Shown here: one piece after another, positions 1 to 12,600 of the stretch
Layout of the letters: every line of letters begins with the position of its first letter
How positions within the stretch are numbered: position 1 is the first letter of the stretch
Assembly: GCA_960531495.1 (NCBI GenBank)
Contig: OY482855.1
Span: forward strand, 2,294,001 to 2,358,000
From: Zeus faber
Taxonomy: Eukaryota; Chordata; Actinopteri; Zeiformes; Zeidae
Direction of reading: 5' to 3'
DNA: 64,000 nucleotides
Program-made: the position numbers and the translations under genes
The notes under the pieces: model-generated
Told to the model about the DNA's origin: nothing
What the model saw: only the letters and a program-made list of their open reading frames with translations
Databases searched by the model: none

Positions 1-2244
1 AGAAAGATTGAAAGATTGAAAGATAGAATGAAAGAAAGATTGAAAGATTGAAAGATTGAAAGAAAGAATTAAAGAAAGATTGAAAGACTGAAAAAAATAT
101 TGAAAGAAAGAATTAAAGAAAGATTGAAAGACTGAAAAAAATATTGAAAGAAAGATTGAAAGATTGAAAGATAAAATGAAAGAAAGATTGAAAGATTGAA
201 AGATTGAAAGAAAGAATGAAGGAAAGATTGAAAGACTGAAAGAAAGAATGAAAGAAAGATTGAAAGTGCGAAAGAAAGAATGAAAGAATTAAAGAAAGAT
301 TGAAAGAAATATTGAAAGAAAGAATGAAAGATTGAAAGAAAGAATGAAAAAAAGATTGTAAGAAAGAATGAAAGAAAGATTGAAAGATTGAAAGAAAGAT
401 TGAAAGAAAGATTGAATGTTTGAAAGAAAGATTGAAAGAAAGATTTAAAGAAAGATTGAAAGATTGAAAGAAAGATTGAAAGATAGATTTAAAGAAAGAT
501 TGAAAGACTGAAAGAAAGATTGAAAGAAAGAAAGATTTATAGAAAGAATGAAAGAAAGATTGAAAAAAGAAAGATAGATTGAAAGAAAGATTGAAAGAAA
601 GAATGAAAGAAAGATTTAAAAAAAGATTGAAAAAAAGAAAGATTGAAAGAAAGATTGAAAGACAGATTGAAAGACTGAAGGAAAGAATGAAAGAAAGATG
701 GAAAGAAAGATGGAAAGAAAGATTGAAAGAAATATTGAAAGAAAGATTGAAAGATTGAAAGAAAGAATGAAAGAAAGATTGAAAGATTGAAAGAAAGAAT
801 GAAAGAAAGATTGAAAGAAAGATGGAAAGAAAGATTGAAAGAAAGAAAGATTGAAAGAAATAATGAAAGAAAGATTGAACGATTGGAAGAAATTTTGAAA
901 GATAGAAAAATTGAAAGTAGGAAAGATTGATGAAAGAATGAAAGAAAGATTGAAAGATTGAAAGAAAGAATGAAAGAAAGATTGAAAGATTGAAATATTG
1001 AAAGAAAGAATGAAAAAAAGATTGAAAGACTGAAAGAAAGAATGAAAGAAAGATTGAAAGATTAAACAATTGAAAGAAAGTTTGCAAGAAAGTTTGAAAA
1101 AAGAAAGTTTGAAAGAAAGAATGAAAGAAAGATTGAAAGATAGATGGATGGAAAGATTGAAAGAAAGAAATATTGAAAGAATAACAAAAGAAAGATTGAT
1201 AGATTGGAAGAAATATTGAAAGATAGAAAAATTGAAAGTAAGAAAGATTGAAAGAAAGAATTAAAGAAAGATTGAAAGATTGAAAAAAAGAATGAAAGAA
1301 AGATTGAAATATTGAAAGAAAGAATGAAAGAAAGATTGAAAGATTGAAATAAAGATTGAAAGAAAGATTGAACGATTGAAAGATTGAAATAAAGATTGAA
1401 AGTTTGAAAGAAAGATTGAAAGAACGATTCAAAGAAAGAAAGATTGAAAGAAATATTGAAAGAAAGATTGAAAGAAATATTGAAAGAAAGATTGAAAGAA
1501 AGAATGAAAGAAAGATTGAAAGATTGAAATAAATATTGAAAGAAAGATTGAAAGATTGAAAGATTGAAATAAAGAATGAAAGTTTGAAAGAAAGATTGAA
1601 AGAAAGATTAAAAAAAAGAAAGATTGAAAGTAAGAAAGATTGAAAGACATATTGAAAGAAAGATTGAAAGATTGAAAGAAAGATTGAAAGAAAGAATGAA
1701 AGAACGATTGAAAGAAAGAATGAAAGAAAGATTGAAAGATTGAAAGAAATATTGAAAGAAAGAGAGAATGAAAGTAAGAAAGATGGAAAGAAAAATTGAA
1801 AGATTGAAAGATTGAAAGAAAGAATTAAAGAAAGATTGAATGATTGAAAGATTGAAAGAAAAATTGAAAGAAAGATTGAAGAAAGAAAGATTTAAAGAAA
1901 AAAAGATTTAAAGAAAGATTGAAAGACTAAAAGTAAGAATAAAAAAAAAGATTGAAAGAAAGATTGAAAAAAGAAAGAAAGATTGAAAGAAAGATTGAAA
2001 GAGAGATTGAAAGAAAGAATGAAAGTTTGAAAGAAAGATTGAAAGAAAGATTGAAAGAAAGATTGACAGACTGAAAGAAAAAATGAAAGAAAGATTAAAA
2101 GAGAGATTGAAAGATTGAAAGATTGAAAGATAGAATGAAAGATTGAAAGAAAGAATGAAAGAATGAATGAAAGATTAAAAGATTGAAAGAAATATTGAAA
2201 AAAAGAAAGATTGAAAGTAAGAAAAATTGAAAGAATGAATGAAA
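1..2244 (+). repeat. X-core module, copy 1 (cut by window start)
   Basis: The first 530 bases recur at 8351-8880, 12552-13081, 19930-20459 and 50934-51463. From 531 the module runs through an X core and then a tail with aaataaatattg, gacatattg and gagagaatg words, reaching the first landmark. The same order is seen at 19930-22178 and 50934-53182. Copy 1 differs from those by several small indels, including an 8-base deficit near 597 and a 1-base register change near 925. The remaining minus-strand open frame survives these shifts, so it is not evidence for coding. Confidence 0.85.
531..1502 (+). repeat. X core, copy 1
   Basis: This stretch is present between the 1-530 and 1503-2244 words but is missing at the matching points 8880/8881 and 13081/13082. 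It carries words not seen in the flanks: gatttatag, acagattg, aaagatggaaag, gattaaacaattg, aaagtttgcaag and gataacaaaag-like steps. It matches 20460-21436 and 51464-52440 but has drifted further from them than they have from each other. It is a presence/absence block inside an otherwise shared module; I cannot tell insertion from deletion. Confidence 0.8.
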
Positions 2245-2301
2245 GAAACAAAAAAAGACTGATAAAAAGAAAGAATGTTTGAGAGATCAAAATATTTAAA
2301 G
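2245..2301 (+). repeat. Landmark 1, class a
   Basis: 57-base element starting gaaacaaaaaaagactgat and ending gatcaaaatatttaaag. It has the fewest tetramer steps of any part of the array. Class a lacks the 44-base ttttaag segment afterward. Next landmark 3,121 bases on. Confidence 0.9.
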
Positions 2302-5300
2302 AAAGAAAGATTGAAAGAAAGGTTGAAAGATAGAATGAAAGAAAGATTGAAAGATTGAAAGTTGTAAAGAAAGATTGAAAGAAAGATTTAAAGAAAGATT
2401 GAAAGACTAAAAAAAAGAATGAAAGAAAGATTGAAAGGTTGAAAGAGAAAATGAAAGAATGAAAGAAAGATTGAAAGATTGAAAGAAAGATTGGAAGAAA
2501 GAATGAAAGTATGAAAGAAAGATTGAAAGATTGAAGGAAAGATTGAAAGAACGATTGAAAGAAAGAATGAAAGAATGAAAGAAAGATTGAAAGATTGAAA
2601 GAAAGATTGAAAGTAATAAAGATTGAAAGAAGGAATGAAGGAAAAATTGAATGTTTGAAAGACTGAAAGAATGAATGAAAGAAAGCTTGAAAGAAAGATT
2701 GAAAGAAAGATTTTAAGAAAGGTTGAAAGACTGAAAGAAAGAATGAAAGTAAGAATGATTGAAAGATTGAAAGAAAGAATGAAAGATTGAAAGAAAGAAT
2801 ATAAGAACGATTGAAAGAAAGATTGAAAGTAAGATTGAAAGTTTGAAAGAAAGATTGAAAGAAAAATTGAAAGAAAGATTGAAAGACTGAAGGAAAGAAT
2901 GAGTGAAAGATTGAAAGAAAGATTAAAAGAAAAAAAGATTGAAAGTATTAAAGACTGAAAAAAATATTGAAAGAAAGATTTAAAGACTGAAAGATAGAAT
3001 GAAAGAAAGATTGAAAGATTGAAAGATTGAAAGAAAGAATGAAAGAAAGATTGAAAGACTGAAAAAAATATTGAAAGAAAGATTGAAAGATTGAAAGATA
3101 GAATGAAAGAAAGATTGAAAGATTGAAAGATTGAAAGAAAGAATGAAAGAAAGATTGAAAGACTGAAAGAAAGAATGAAAGAAAGATTGAAAGTGCGAAA
3201 GAAAGAATGAAAGAATTAAAGAAAGATTGAAAGAAATATTGAAAGAAAGAATGAAAGATTGAAAGAAAGAATGAAAGAAATAAAGATTGAAAGAAGGAAT
3301 GAAGGAAAAATTGAATGTTTGAAAGACTGAAAGAATGAATGAAAGAAAGCTTGAAAGAAAGATTGAAAGAAAGATTTTAAGAAAGGTTGAAAGACTGAAA
3401 GAAAGAATGAAAGAAAGAATGATTGAAAGATTGAAAGAAAGAATGAAAGATTGAAAGAAAGAATATAAGAACGATTGAAAGAAAGATTGAAAGTAAGATT
3501 GAAAGTTTGAAAGAAAGATTGAAAGAAAAATTGAAAGAAAGATTGAAAGACTGAAGGAAAGAATGAGTGAAAGATTGAAAGAAAGATTAAAAGAAAAAAA
3601 GATTGAAAGTATTAAAGACTGAAAAAAATATTGAAAGAAAGATTTAAAGACTGAAAGATAGAATGAAAGAAAGATTGAAAGATTGAAAGATTGAAAGAAA
3701 GAATGAAAGAAAGATTGAAAGATTGAAAAAAATATTGAAAGAAAGATTGAAAGATTGAAAGATAGAATGAAAGAAAGATTGAAAGATTGAAAGATTGAAA
3801 GAAAGAATGAAAGAAAGATTGAAAGACTGAAAGAAAGAATGAAAGAAAGATTGAAAGTGCGAAAGAAAGAATGAAAGAATTAAAGAAAGATTGAAAGAAA
3901 GATTGGAAGAAAGAATGAAAGTATGAAAGAAAGATTGAAAGATTGAAAGAAAGATTGAAAGAACGATTGAAAGAAAGAATGAAAGAATGAAAGAAAGATT
4001 GAAAGATTGAAAGAAAGATTGAAAGTAATAAAGATTGAAAGAAGGAATGAAGGAAAAATTGAATTTTTGAAAGACTGAAAGAATGAATGAAAGAAAGCTT
4101 GAAAGAAAGATTGAAAGAAAGATTTTAAGAAAGGTTGAAAGACTGAAAGAAAGAATGAAAGTAAGAATGATTGAAAGATTGAAAGAAAGAATGAAAGATT
4201 GAAAGAAAGAATATAAGAACGATTGAAAGAAAGATTGAAAGTAAGATTGAAAGTTTGAAAGAAAGATTGAAAGAAAAATTGAAAGAAAGATTGAAAGACT
4301 GAAGGAAAGAATGAGTGAAAGATTGAAAGAAAGATTAAAAGAAAAAAAGATTGAAAGTATTAAAGACTGAAAAAAATATTGAAAGAAAGATTTAAAGACT
4401 GAAAGATAGAATGAAAGAAAGATTGAAAGATTGAAAGATTGAAAGAAAGAATGAAAGAAAGATTGAAAGACTGAAAAAAATATTGAAAGAAAGATTGAAA
4501 GATTGAAAGATAGAATGAAAGAAAGATTGAAAGATTGAAAGATTGAAAGAAAGAATGAAAGAAAGATTGAAAGACTGAAAGAAAGAATGAAAGAAAGATT
4601 GAAAGTGCGAAAGAAAGAATGAAAGAATTAAAGAAAGATTGAAAGAAATATTGAAAGAAAGAATGAAAGATTGAAAGAAAGAATGAAAGTAATAAAGATT
4701 GAAAGAAGGAATGAAGGAAAAATTGAATGTTTGAAAGACTGAAAGAATGAATGAAAGAAAGCTTGAAAGAAAGATTGAAAGAAAGATTTTAAGAAAGGTT
4801 GAAAGACTGAAAGAAAGAATGAAAGAAAGAATGATTGAAAGATTGAAAGAAAGAATGAAAGATTGAAAGAAAGAATATAAGAACGATTGAAAGAAAGATT
4901 GAAAGTAAGATTGAAAGTTTGAAAGAAAGATTGAAAGAAAAATTGAAAGAAAGATTGAAAGACTGAAGGAAAGAATGAGTGAAAGATTGAAAGAAAGATT
5001 TAAAGAAAAAAAGATTTAAAAAAAAGATTGAAAGACTAAAAGTAAGAATGAAAAAAAAGATTGAAAGAAAGATTGAAAAAAGAAAGAAAGATTGAAAGAA
5101 AGATTGAAAGAAAGATTGAAAGAAAGAATGAAAGTTTGACAGAAAGATTGAAAGAAAGATTGAAAGAAAGATTGAAAGAAAGATTGAAAGACTGAAAGAA
5201 AAAATGAAAGAAAGATTAAAAGAGAGATTGAAAGATTGAAAGATTGAAAGAAAGAATGAAAGATTGAAAGAAAGAATGAAAGAATGAATGAAAGATTAAA

Positions 5301-5405
5301 AGATTGAAAGAAATATTGAAAAAAAGAAAGATTGAAAGTAAGAAAAATTGAAAGAATGAATGAAAGAAACAAAAAAAGACTGATAAAAGGAAAGAATGTT
5401 TGAGA
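2285..5405 (+). repeat. Landmark a to b interval, 3,121 bases
   Basis: Runs from the GATC of landmark 1 to the GATC of landmark 2. An interval of the same length and word order lies at 13864-16984. Related shorter forms are at 22219-24969 (2,751) and 53223-56077 (2,855). The 266-base difference between 3,121 and 2,855 is explained by a 162-base deletion (missing counterpart of 4917-5078) plus one 104-base unit. The interval holds ordered words: gttgtaaag, aaggttg, ggaagaaag, gtaataaag, agcttg, gattttaag, aatataagaacg, gaatgagtg, gtattaaag and gtgcgaaag. Confidence 0.88.
2489..4997 (+). repeat. Tandem repeat, 1,412-base composite unit (664+748)
   Basis: The word aggaatgaaggaaa starts at 2631, 3295, 4043 and 4707, giving spacings of 664, 748 and 664. 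HindIII words (AAGCTT) at 2683, 3347, 4095 and 4759 repeat these spacings. Unit 1 spans about 2489-3900; unit 2 begins at 3901 and diverges from it near 4998, where gattaaaag is replaced by gatttaaag. The same array sits 11,579 bases downstream at about 14068-16576. Each half carries one gtgcgaaag word and one or two 104-base units. Confidence 0.85.
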
Positions 5406-5422
5406 GATCAAAATATTTAAAG
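5366..5422 (+). repeat. Landmark 2, class b
   Basis: Class b: gataaaagg inside the element and ttttaagcctg after it (about 5445). Next landmark 4,257 bases on. Confidence 0.9.
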
Positions 5423-8400
5423 AAAGAAAGATTGAAAGAAAGATTTTAAGCCTGAATTAAAGAATTAAAGAAAGATTGAAAGAAAGGTTGAAAGATAGAA
5501 TGAAAGAAAGATTGAAAGATTGAAAGTTGTAAAGAAAGATTGAAAGAAAGATTTAAAGAAAGATTGAAAGACTAAAAAAAAGAATGAAAGAAAGATTGAA
5601 AGGTTGAAAGAAAAAATGAAAGAATGAAAGAAAGATTGAAAGATTGAAAGAAAGATTGGAAGAAAGAATGAAAGTATGAAAGAAAGATTGAAAGATTGAA
5701 GGAAAGATTGAAAGAACGATTGAAAGAAAGAATGAAAGAATGAAAGAAAGATTGAAAGATTGAAAGAAAGATTGAAAGTAATAAAGATTGAAAGAAGGAA
5801 TGAAGGAAAAATTGAATGTTTGAAAGACTGAAAGAATGAATGAAAGAAAGCTTGAAAGAAAGATTGAAAGAAAGATTTTAAGAAAGGTTGAAAGACTGAA
5901 AGATAGAATGAAAGTAAGAATGATTGAAAGATTGAAAGAAAGAATGAAAGATTGAAAGAAAGAATATAAGAACGATTGAAAGAAAGATTGAAAGTAAGAT
6001 TGAAAGTTTGAAAGAAAGATTGAAAGAAAAATTGAAAGAAAGATTGAAAGACTGAAGGAAAGAATGAGTGAAAGATTGAAAGAAAGATTAAAAGAAAAAA
6101 AGATTGAAAGTATTAAAGATAGAATGAAAGAAAGATTGAAAGATTGAAAGATTGAAAGAAAGAATGAAATAAAGATTGAAAGACTGAAAGAAAGAATGAA
6201 AGAAAGATTGAAAGTGCGAAAGAAAGAATGAAAGAATTAAAGAAAGATTGAAAGAAATATTGAAAGAAAGAATGAAAGATTGAAAGAAAGAATGAAAAAA
6301 AGATTGTAAGAAAGAATGAAAGAAAGATTGAAAGATTGAAAGAAAGATTGAAAGAAAGATTGAATGTTTGAAAGAAAGATTGAAAGAAAGATTTAAAGAA
6401 AGATTGAAAGACTGAAAGAAAGAATGAAAGAAAGATTGAAAGTTTGAAAGAAAGAATGAAAGAATTAAAGAAAGATTGAAAGAAATATTGAAAGAAAGAA
6501 TGAAAGATTGAAAGAAAAAAATGAAAGAAAGATTGTAAGAAAGAATGAAAGAATGAAAGAAAGAATGAAAGAATGAAAGAAAGATTGAAAGATTGAAAGA
6601 AAGATTGAAAGAACGATTGAAAGAAAGATTTATAGAAAGATTGAAAGACTGAAAGAAAGAATGAAAGAAAGATTGAAAGTTTGAAAGAAAGAATGAAAGA
6701 ATTAAAGAAAGATTGAAAGAAATATTGAAAGAAAGAATGAAAGATTGAAAGAAAAAAATGAAAGAAAGATTGTAAGAAAGAATGAAAGAATGAAAGAAAG
6801 AATGAAAGTATGAAAGAAAGAATGAAAGTATGAAAGAAAGATTGAAAGATTGAAGGAAAGATTGAAAGAACGATTGAAAGAAAGAATGAAAGAATGAAAG
6901 AAAGATTGAAAGATTGAAAGAAAGATTGAAAGTAATAAAGATTGAAAGAAGGAATGAAGGAAAAATTGAAAGTTTGAAAGACTGAAAGAATGAATGAAAG
7001 AAAGATTGAAAGATTGAAAGAAAGAAAGATTGAAAGAAAGAATGAAAGAATGAAAGAAAGATTGAAAGATTGAAAGAAATACTGAAAGAAAGAAAGAAAG
7101 ATTGAAAGTAAGAACGATTGAAAGAAAGCTTGAAAGAAAGATTGAAAGAAAGAATGAAAGAAAGATTGAAAGAATGAAAGATTGATAGAAAGATTGAAAG
7201 ATTGAAAGAAAGAATAAAAGAACGATTGAAAGAAAGAATGAAAGAATGAAAGAAAGATTGAAAGATTGAAAGAATATTGAAAGAAAGAGAGAATGAAAGT
7301 AAGAAAGATTGAAAGAAAGATTGAAAGACTGAAAGAAAGAATGAATAAAAGAATTAAAGAAAGATTGAAAGATTGAAAGATTGAAAGAAAGATTGAAAAA
7401 AGAATGATTGAAAGAAAGAAAGATTTAAAGAATGAAATATTTGAAGAAAGATTGAAAGACTAAAAGTAAGAATGAAAAAAAAGAATGAAAGAAAGATTGA
7501 AAGATTGAAAGATTGAAAGAAAGAATGAAAGATTGAAAGAAAGAATGAAAGAACGATTGAAAGAAAGAATGAAAGAATGAAAAAAAAGAATGAAAGAAAG
7601 ATTGAAAGATTGAAAGATTGAAAGAAAGAATGAAAGATTGAAAGAAAGAATGAAAGAACGATTGAAAGAAAGAATGAAATTATGAAAGAAAGATTGAAAG
7701 ATTGAAAGAAATATTGAAAGAAAGAGAGAATGAAAGTAATAAAGATGGAAAGAAAAATTGAAAGAAAGATTAAAAGAGAGATTGAAAGATTGAAAGATTG
7801 AAAGAAAGAATGAAAGATTGAAAGAAAGAATGAAAGAATGAATGAAAGATTAAAAGATTGAAAGAAAGGTTGAAAGATAGAATGAAAGAAAGATTGAAAT
7901 ATTGAAATTTTGAAAGAACGATTGAAAGAAAGATTTAAAGAAAGATTGAAAGACTAAAAAAAAGAATGAAAGAAAGATTGAAAGGTTGAAAGAAAGAATG
8001 AAAGAACAATTGAAAGAAAGAATGAAAGAATGAAAGAAAAATTGAAAGATTGAAAGAAAGAATGAAAGAACGATTGAAAGATTGAAAGATTGAAAGATTG
8101 AAAGAAAGAATGAAAGAAAGATTGAAAGAAGGATGGAAAGAAAGATTGAAAGAAAGAATGAAAGATTGAAAGAAAGAATATAAGAACGATTGAAAGAAAG
8201 ATTGAAAGTAAGATTGAAAGTTTGAAAGAAAGATTGAAAGAAAAATTGAAAGAAAGATTGAAAGACTGAAGGAAAGAATGAGTGAAAGATTGAAAGAAAG
8301 ATTAAAAGAAAAAAAGATTGAAAGTATTAAAGACTGAAAAAAATATTGAAAGAAAGATTGAAAGATTGAAAGATAGAATGAAAGAAAGATTGAAAGATTG

Positions 8401-9662
8401 AAAGATTGAAAGAAAGAATTAAAGAAAGATTGAAAGACTGAAAAAAATATTGAAAGAAAGAATTAAAGAAAGATTGAAAGACTGAAAAAAATATTGAAAG
8501 AAAGATTGAAAGATTGAAAGATAAAATGAAAGAAAGATTGAAAGATTGAAAGATTGAAAGAAAGAATGAAGGAAAGATTGAAAGACTGAAAGAAAGAATG
8601 AAAGAAAGATTGAAAGTGCGAAAGAAAGAATGAAAGAATTAAAGAAAGATTGAAAGAAATATTGAAAGAAAGAATGAAAGATTGAAAGAAAGAATGAAAA
8701 AAAGATTGTAAGAAAGAATGAAAGAAAGATTGAAAGATTGAAAGAAAGATTGAAAGAAAGATTGAATGTTTGAAAGAAAGATTGAAAGAAAGATTTAAAG
8801 AAAGATTGAAAGATTGAAAGAAAGATTGAAAGATAGATTTAAAGAAAGATTGAAAGACTGAAAGAAAGATTGAAAGAAAGAATGAAAGAAAGATTGAAAG
8901 ATTGAAATAAATATTGAAAGAAAGATTGAAAGATTGAAAGATTGAAATAAAGAATGAAAGTTTGAAAGAAAGATTGAAAGAAAGATTAAAAAAAAGAAAG
9001 ATTGAAAGTAAGAAAGATTGAAAGACATATTGAAAGAAAGATTGAAAGATTGAAAGAAAGATTGAAAGAAAGAATGAAAGAACGATTGAAAGAAAGAATG
9101 AAAGAAAGATTGAAAGATTGAAAGAAATATTGAAAGAAAGAGAGAATGAAAGTAAGAAAGATGGAAAGAAAAATTGAAAGATTGAAAGATTGAAAGAAAG
9201 AATTAAAGAAAGATTGAATGATTGAAAGATTGAAAGAAAAATTGAAAGAAAGATTGAAGAAAGAAAGATTTAAAGAAAAAAAGATTTAAAGAAAGATTGA
9301 AAGACTAAAAGTAAGAATAAAAAAAAAGATTGAAAGAAAGATTGAAAAAAGAAAGAAAGATTGAAAGAAAGATTGAAAGAAAGATTGAAAGAAAGAATGA
9401 AAGTTTGAAAGAAAGATTGAAAGAAAGATTGAAAGAAAGATTGACAGACTGAAAGAAAAAATGAAAGAAAGATTAAAAGAGAGATTGAAAGATTGAAAGA
9501 TTGAAAGATAGAATGAAAGATTGAAAGAAAGAATGAAAGAATGAATGAAAGATTAAAAGATTGAAAGAAATATTGAAAAAAAGAAAGATTGAAAGTAAGA
9601 AAAATTGAAAGAATGAATAAAAGAAACAAAAAAAGACTGATAAAAAGAAAGAATGTTTGAGA
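5406..9662 (+). repeat. Landmark b to a interval, 4,257 bases
   Basis: Begins with the class b landmark and the 44-base segment containing ttttaagcctg. It then passes through gtaataaag, gtgcgaaag, gtttgaaag, aaatactg (7077) and aaatttt-like steps and ends with a collapsed X module (8351-9622) that lacks the X core. The next interval, 9663-13863, repeats it at offset 4,213 and then 4,201. The differences are the missing 44 bases after the landmark and a missing 12-base step near 10460 (44+12=56=4,257-4,201). The same interval with an X core (5,234 bases) lies at 16985-22218. Confidence 0.86.
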
Positions 9663-9679
9663 GATCAAAATATTTAAAG
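9623..9679 (+). repeat. Landmark 3, class a
   Basis: Class a, preceded by the private gaatgaataaaag step shared only with landmark 4. Next landmark 4,201 bases on. Confidence 0.9.
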
Positions 9680-12600
9680 AAAGAAAGATTGAAAGAAAGG
9701 TTGAAAGATAGAATGAAAGAAAGATTGAAAGATTGAAAGTTGTAAAGAAAGATTGAAAGAAAGATTTAAAGAAAGATTGAAAGACTAAAAAAAAGAATGA
9801 AAGAAAGATTGAAAGGTTGAAAGAAAAAATGAAAGAATGAAAGAAAGATTGAAAGATTGAAAGAAAGATTGGAAGAAAGAATGAAAGTATGAAAGAAAGA
9901 TTGAAAGATTGAAGGAAAGATTGAAAGAACGATTGAAAGAAAGAATGAAAGAATGAAAGAAAGATTGAAAGATTGAAAGAAAGATTGAAAGTAATAAAGA
10001 TTGAAAGAAGGAATGAAGGAAAAATTGAATGTTTGAAAGACTGAAAGAATGAATGAAAGAAAGCTTGAAAGAAAGATTGAAAGAAAGATTTTAAGAAAGG
10101 TTGAAAGACTGAAAGATAGAATGAAAGTAAGAATGATTGAAAGATTGAAAGAAAGAATGAAAGATTGAAAGAAAGAATATAAGAACGATTGAAAGAAAGA
10201 TTGAAAGTAAGATTGAAAGTTTGAAAGAAAGATTGAAAGAAAAATTGAAAGAAAGATTGAAAGACTGAAGGAAAGAATGAGTGAAAGATTGAAAGAAAGA
10301 TTAAAAGAAAAAAAGATTGAAAGTATTAAAGATAGAATGAAAGAAAGATTGAAAGATTGAAAGATTGAAAGAAAGAATGAAATAAAGATTGAAAGACTGA
10401 AAGAAAGAATGAAAGAAAGATTGAAAGTGCGAAAGAAAGAATGAAAGAATTAAAGAAAGATTGAAAGAAAGAATGAAAGATTGAAAGAAAGAATGAAAAA
10501 AAGATTGTAAGAAAGAATGAAAGAAAGATTGAAAGATTGAAAGAAAGATTGAAAGAAAGATTGAATGTTTGAAAGAAAGATTGAAAGAAAGATTTAAAGA
10601 AAGATTGAAAGACTGAAAGAAAGAATGAAAGAAAGATTGAAAGTTTGAAAGAAAGAATGAAAGAATTAAAGAAAGATTGAAAGAAATATTGAAAGAAAGA
10701 ATGAAAGATTGAAAGAAAAAAATGAAAGAAAGATTGTAAGAAAGAATGAAAGAATGAAAGAAAGAATGAAAGAATGAAAGAAAGATTGAAAGATTGAAAG
10801 AAAGATTGAAAGAACGATTGAAAGAAAGATTTATAGAAAGATTGAAAGACTGAAAGAAAGAATGAAAGAAAGATTGAAAGTTTGAAAGAAAGAATGAAAG
10901 AATTAAAGAAAGATTGAAAGAAATATTGAAAGAAAGAATGAAAGATTGAAAGAAAAAAATGAAAGAAAGATTGTAAGAAAGAATGAAAGAATGAAAGAAA
11001 GAATGAAAGTATGAAAGAAAGAATGAAAGTATGAAAGAAAGATTGAAAGATTGAAGGAAAGATTGAAAGAACGATTGAAAGAAAGAATGAAAGAATGAAA
11101 GAAAGATTGAAAGATTGAAAGAAAGATTGAAAGTAATAAAGATTGAAAGAAGGAATGAAGGAAAAATTGAAAGTTTGAAAGACTGAAAGAATGAATGAAA
11201 GAAAGATTGAAAGATTGAAAGAAAGAAAGATTGAAAGAAAGAATGAAAGAATGAAAGAAAGATTGAAAGATTGAAAGAAATACTGAAAGAAAGAAAGAAA
11301 GATTGAAAGTAAGAACGATTGAAAGAAAGCTTGAAAGAAAGATTGAAAGAAAGAATGAAAGAAAGATTGAAAGAATGAAAGATTGAAAGAAAGATTGAAA
11401 GATTGAAAGAAAGAATAAAAGAACGATTGAAAGAAAGAATGAAAGAATGAAAGAAAGATTGAAAGATTGAAAGAATATTGAAAGAAAGAGAGAATGAAAG
11501 TAAGAAAGATTGAAAGAAAGATTGAAAGACTGAAAGAAAGAATGAATAAAAGAATTAAAGAAAGATTGAAAGATTGAAAGATTGAAAGAAAGATTGAAAA
11601 AAGAATGATTGAAAGAAAGAAAGATTTAAAGAATGAAATATTTGAAGAAAGATTGAAAGACTAAAAGTAAGAATGAAAAAAAAGAATGAAAGAAAGATTG
11701 AAAGATTGAAAGATTGAAAGAAAGAATGAAAGATTGAAAGAAAGAATGAAAGAACGATTGAAAGAAAGAATGAAAGAATGAAAAAAAAGAATGAAAGAAA
11801 GATTGAAAGATTGAAAGATTGAAAGAAAGAATGAAAGATTGAAAGAAAGAATGAAAGAACGATTGAAAGAAAGAATGAAATTATGAAAGAAAGATTGAAA
11901 GATTGAAAGAAATATTGAAAGAAAGAGAGAATGAAAGTAATAAAGATGGAAAGAAAAATTGAAAGAAAGATTAAAAGAGAGATTGAAAGATTGAAAGATT
12001 GAAAGAAAGAATGAAAGATTGAAAGAAAGAAGGAAAGAATGAATGAAAGATTAAAAGATTGAAAGAAAGGTTGAAAGATAGAATGAAAGAAAGATTGAAA
12101 TATTGAAATTTTGAAAGAACGATTGAAAGAAAGATTTAAAGAAAGATTGAAAGACTAAAAAAAAGAATGAAAGAAAGATTGAAAGGTTGAAAGAAAGAAT
12201 GAAAGAACAATTGAAAGAAAGAATGAAAGAATGAAAGAAAAATTGAAAGATTGAAAGAAAGAATGAAAGAACGATTGAAAGATTGAAAGATTGAAAGATT
12301 GAAAGAAAGAATGAAAGAAAGATTGAAAGAAGGATGGAAAGAAAGATTGAAAGAAAGAATGAAAGATTGAAAGAAAGAATATAAGAACGATTGAAAGAAA
12401 GATTGAAAGTAAGATTGAAAGTTTGAAAGAAAGATTGAAAGAAAAATTGAAAGAAAGATTGAAAGACTGAAGGAAAGAATGAGTGAAAGATTGAAAGAAA
12501 GATTAAAAGAAAAAAAGATTGAAAGTATTAAAGACTGAAAAAAATATTGAAAGAAAGATTGAAAGATTGAAAGATAGAATGAAAGAAAGATTGAAAGATT

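Noticed and set aside
2245..2301. CENP-B box or other known centromere motif in the landmark
   Set aside because: The 57 bases lack the TTCG and CGGGA core of the CENP-B box; no telomere-type TTAGGG was seen either.
5016..5411. Family of ~130-codon minus frames starting in the landmark, present at nearly every landmark
   Set aside because: Position conservation follows from the repeat: the landmark supplies the cat and upstream cta/tta words supply stops. Length changes with indels in the array (83 to 285 codons).
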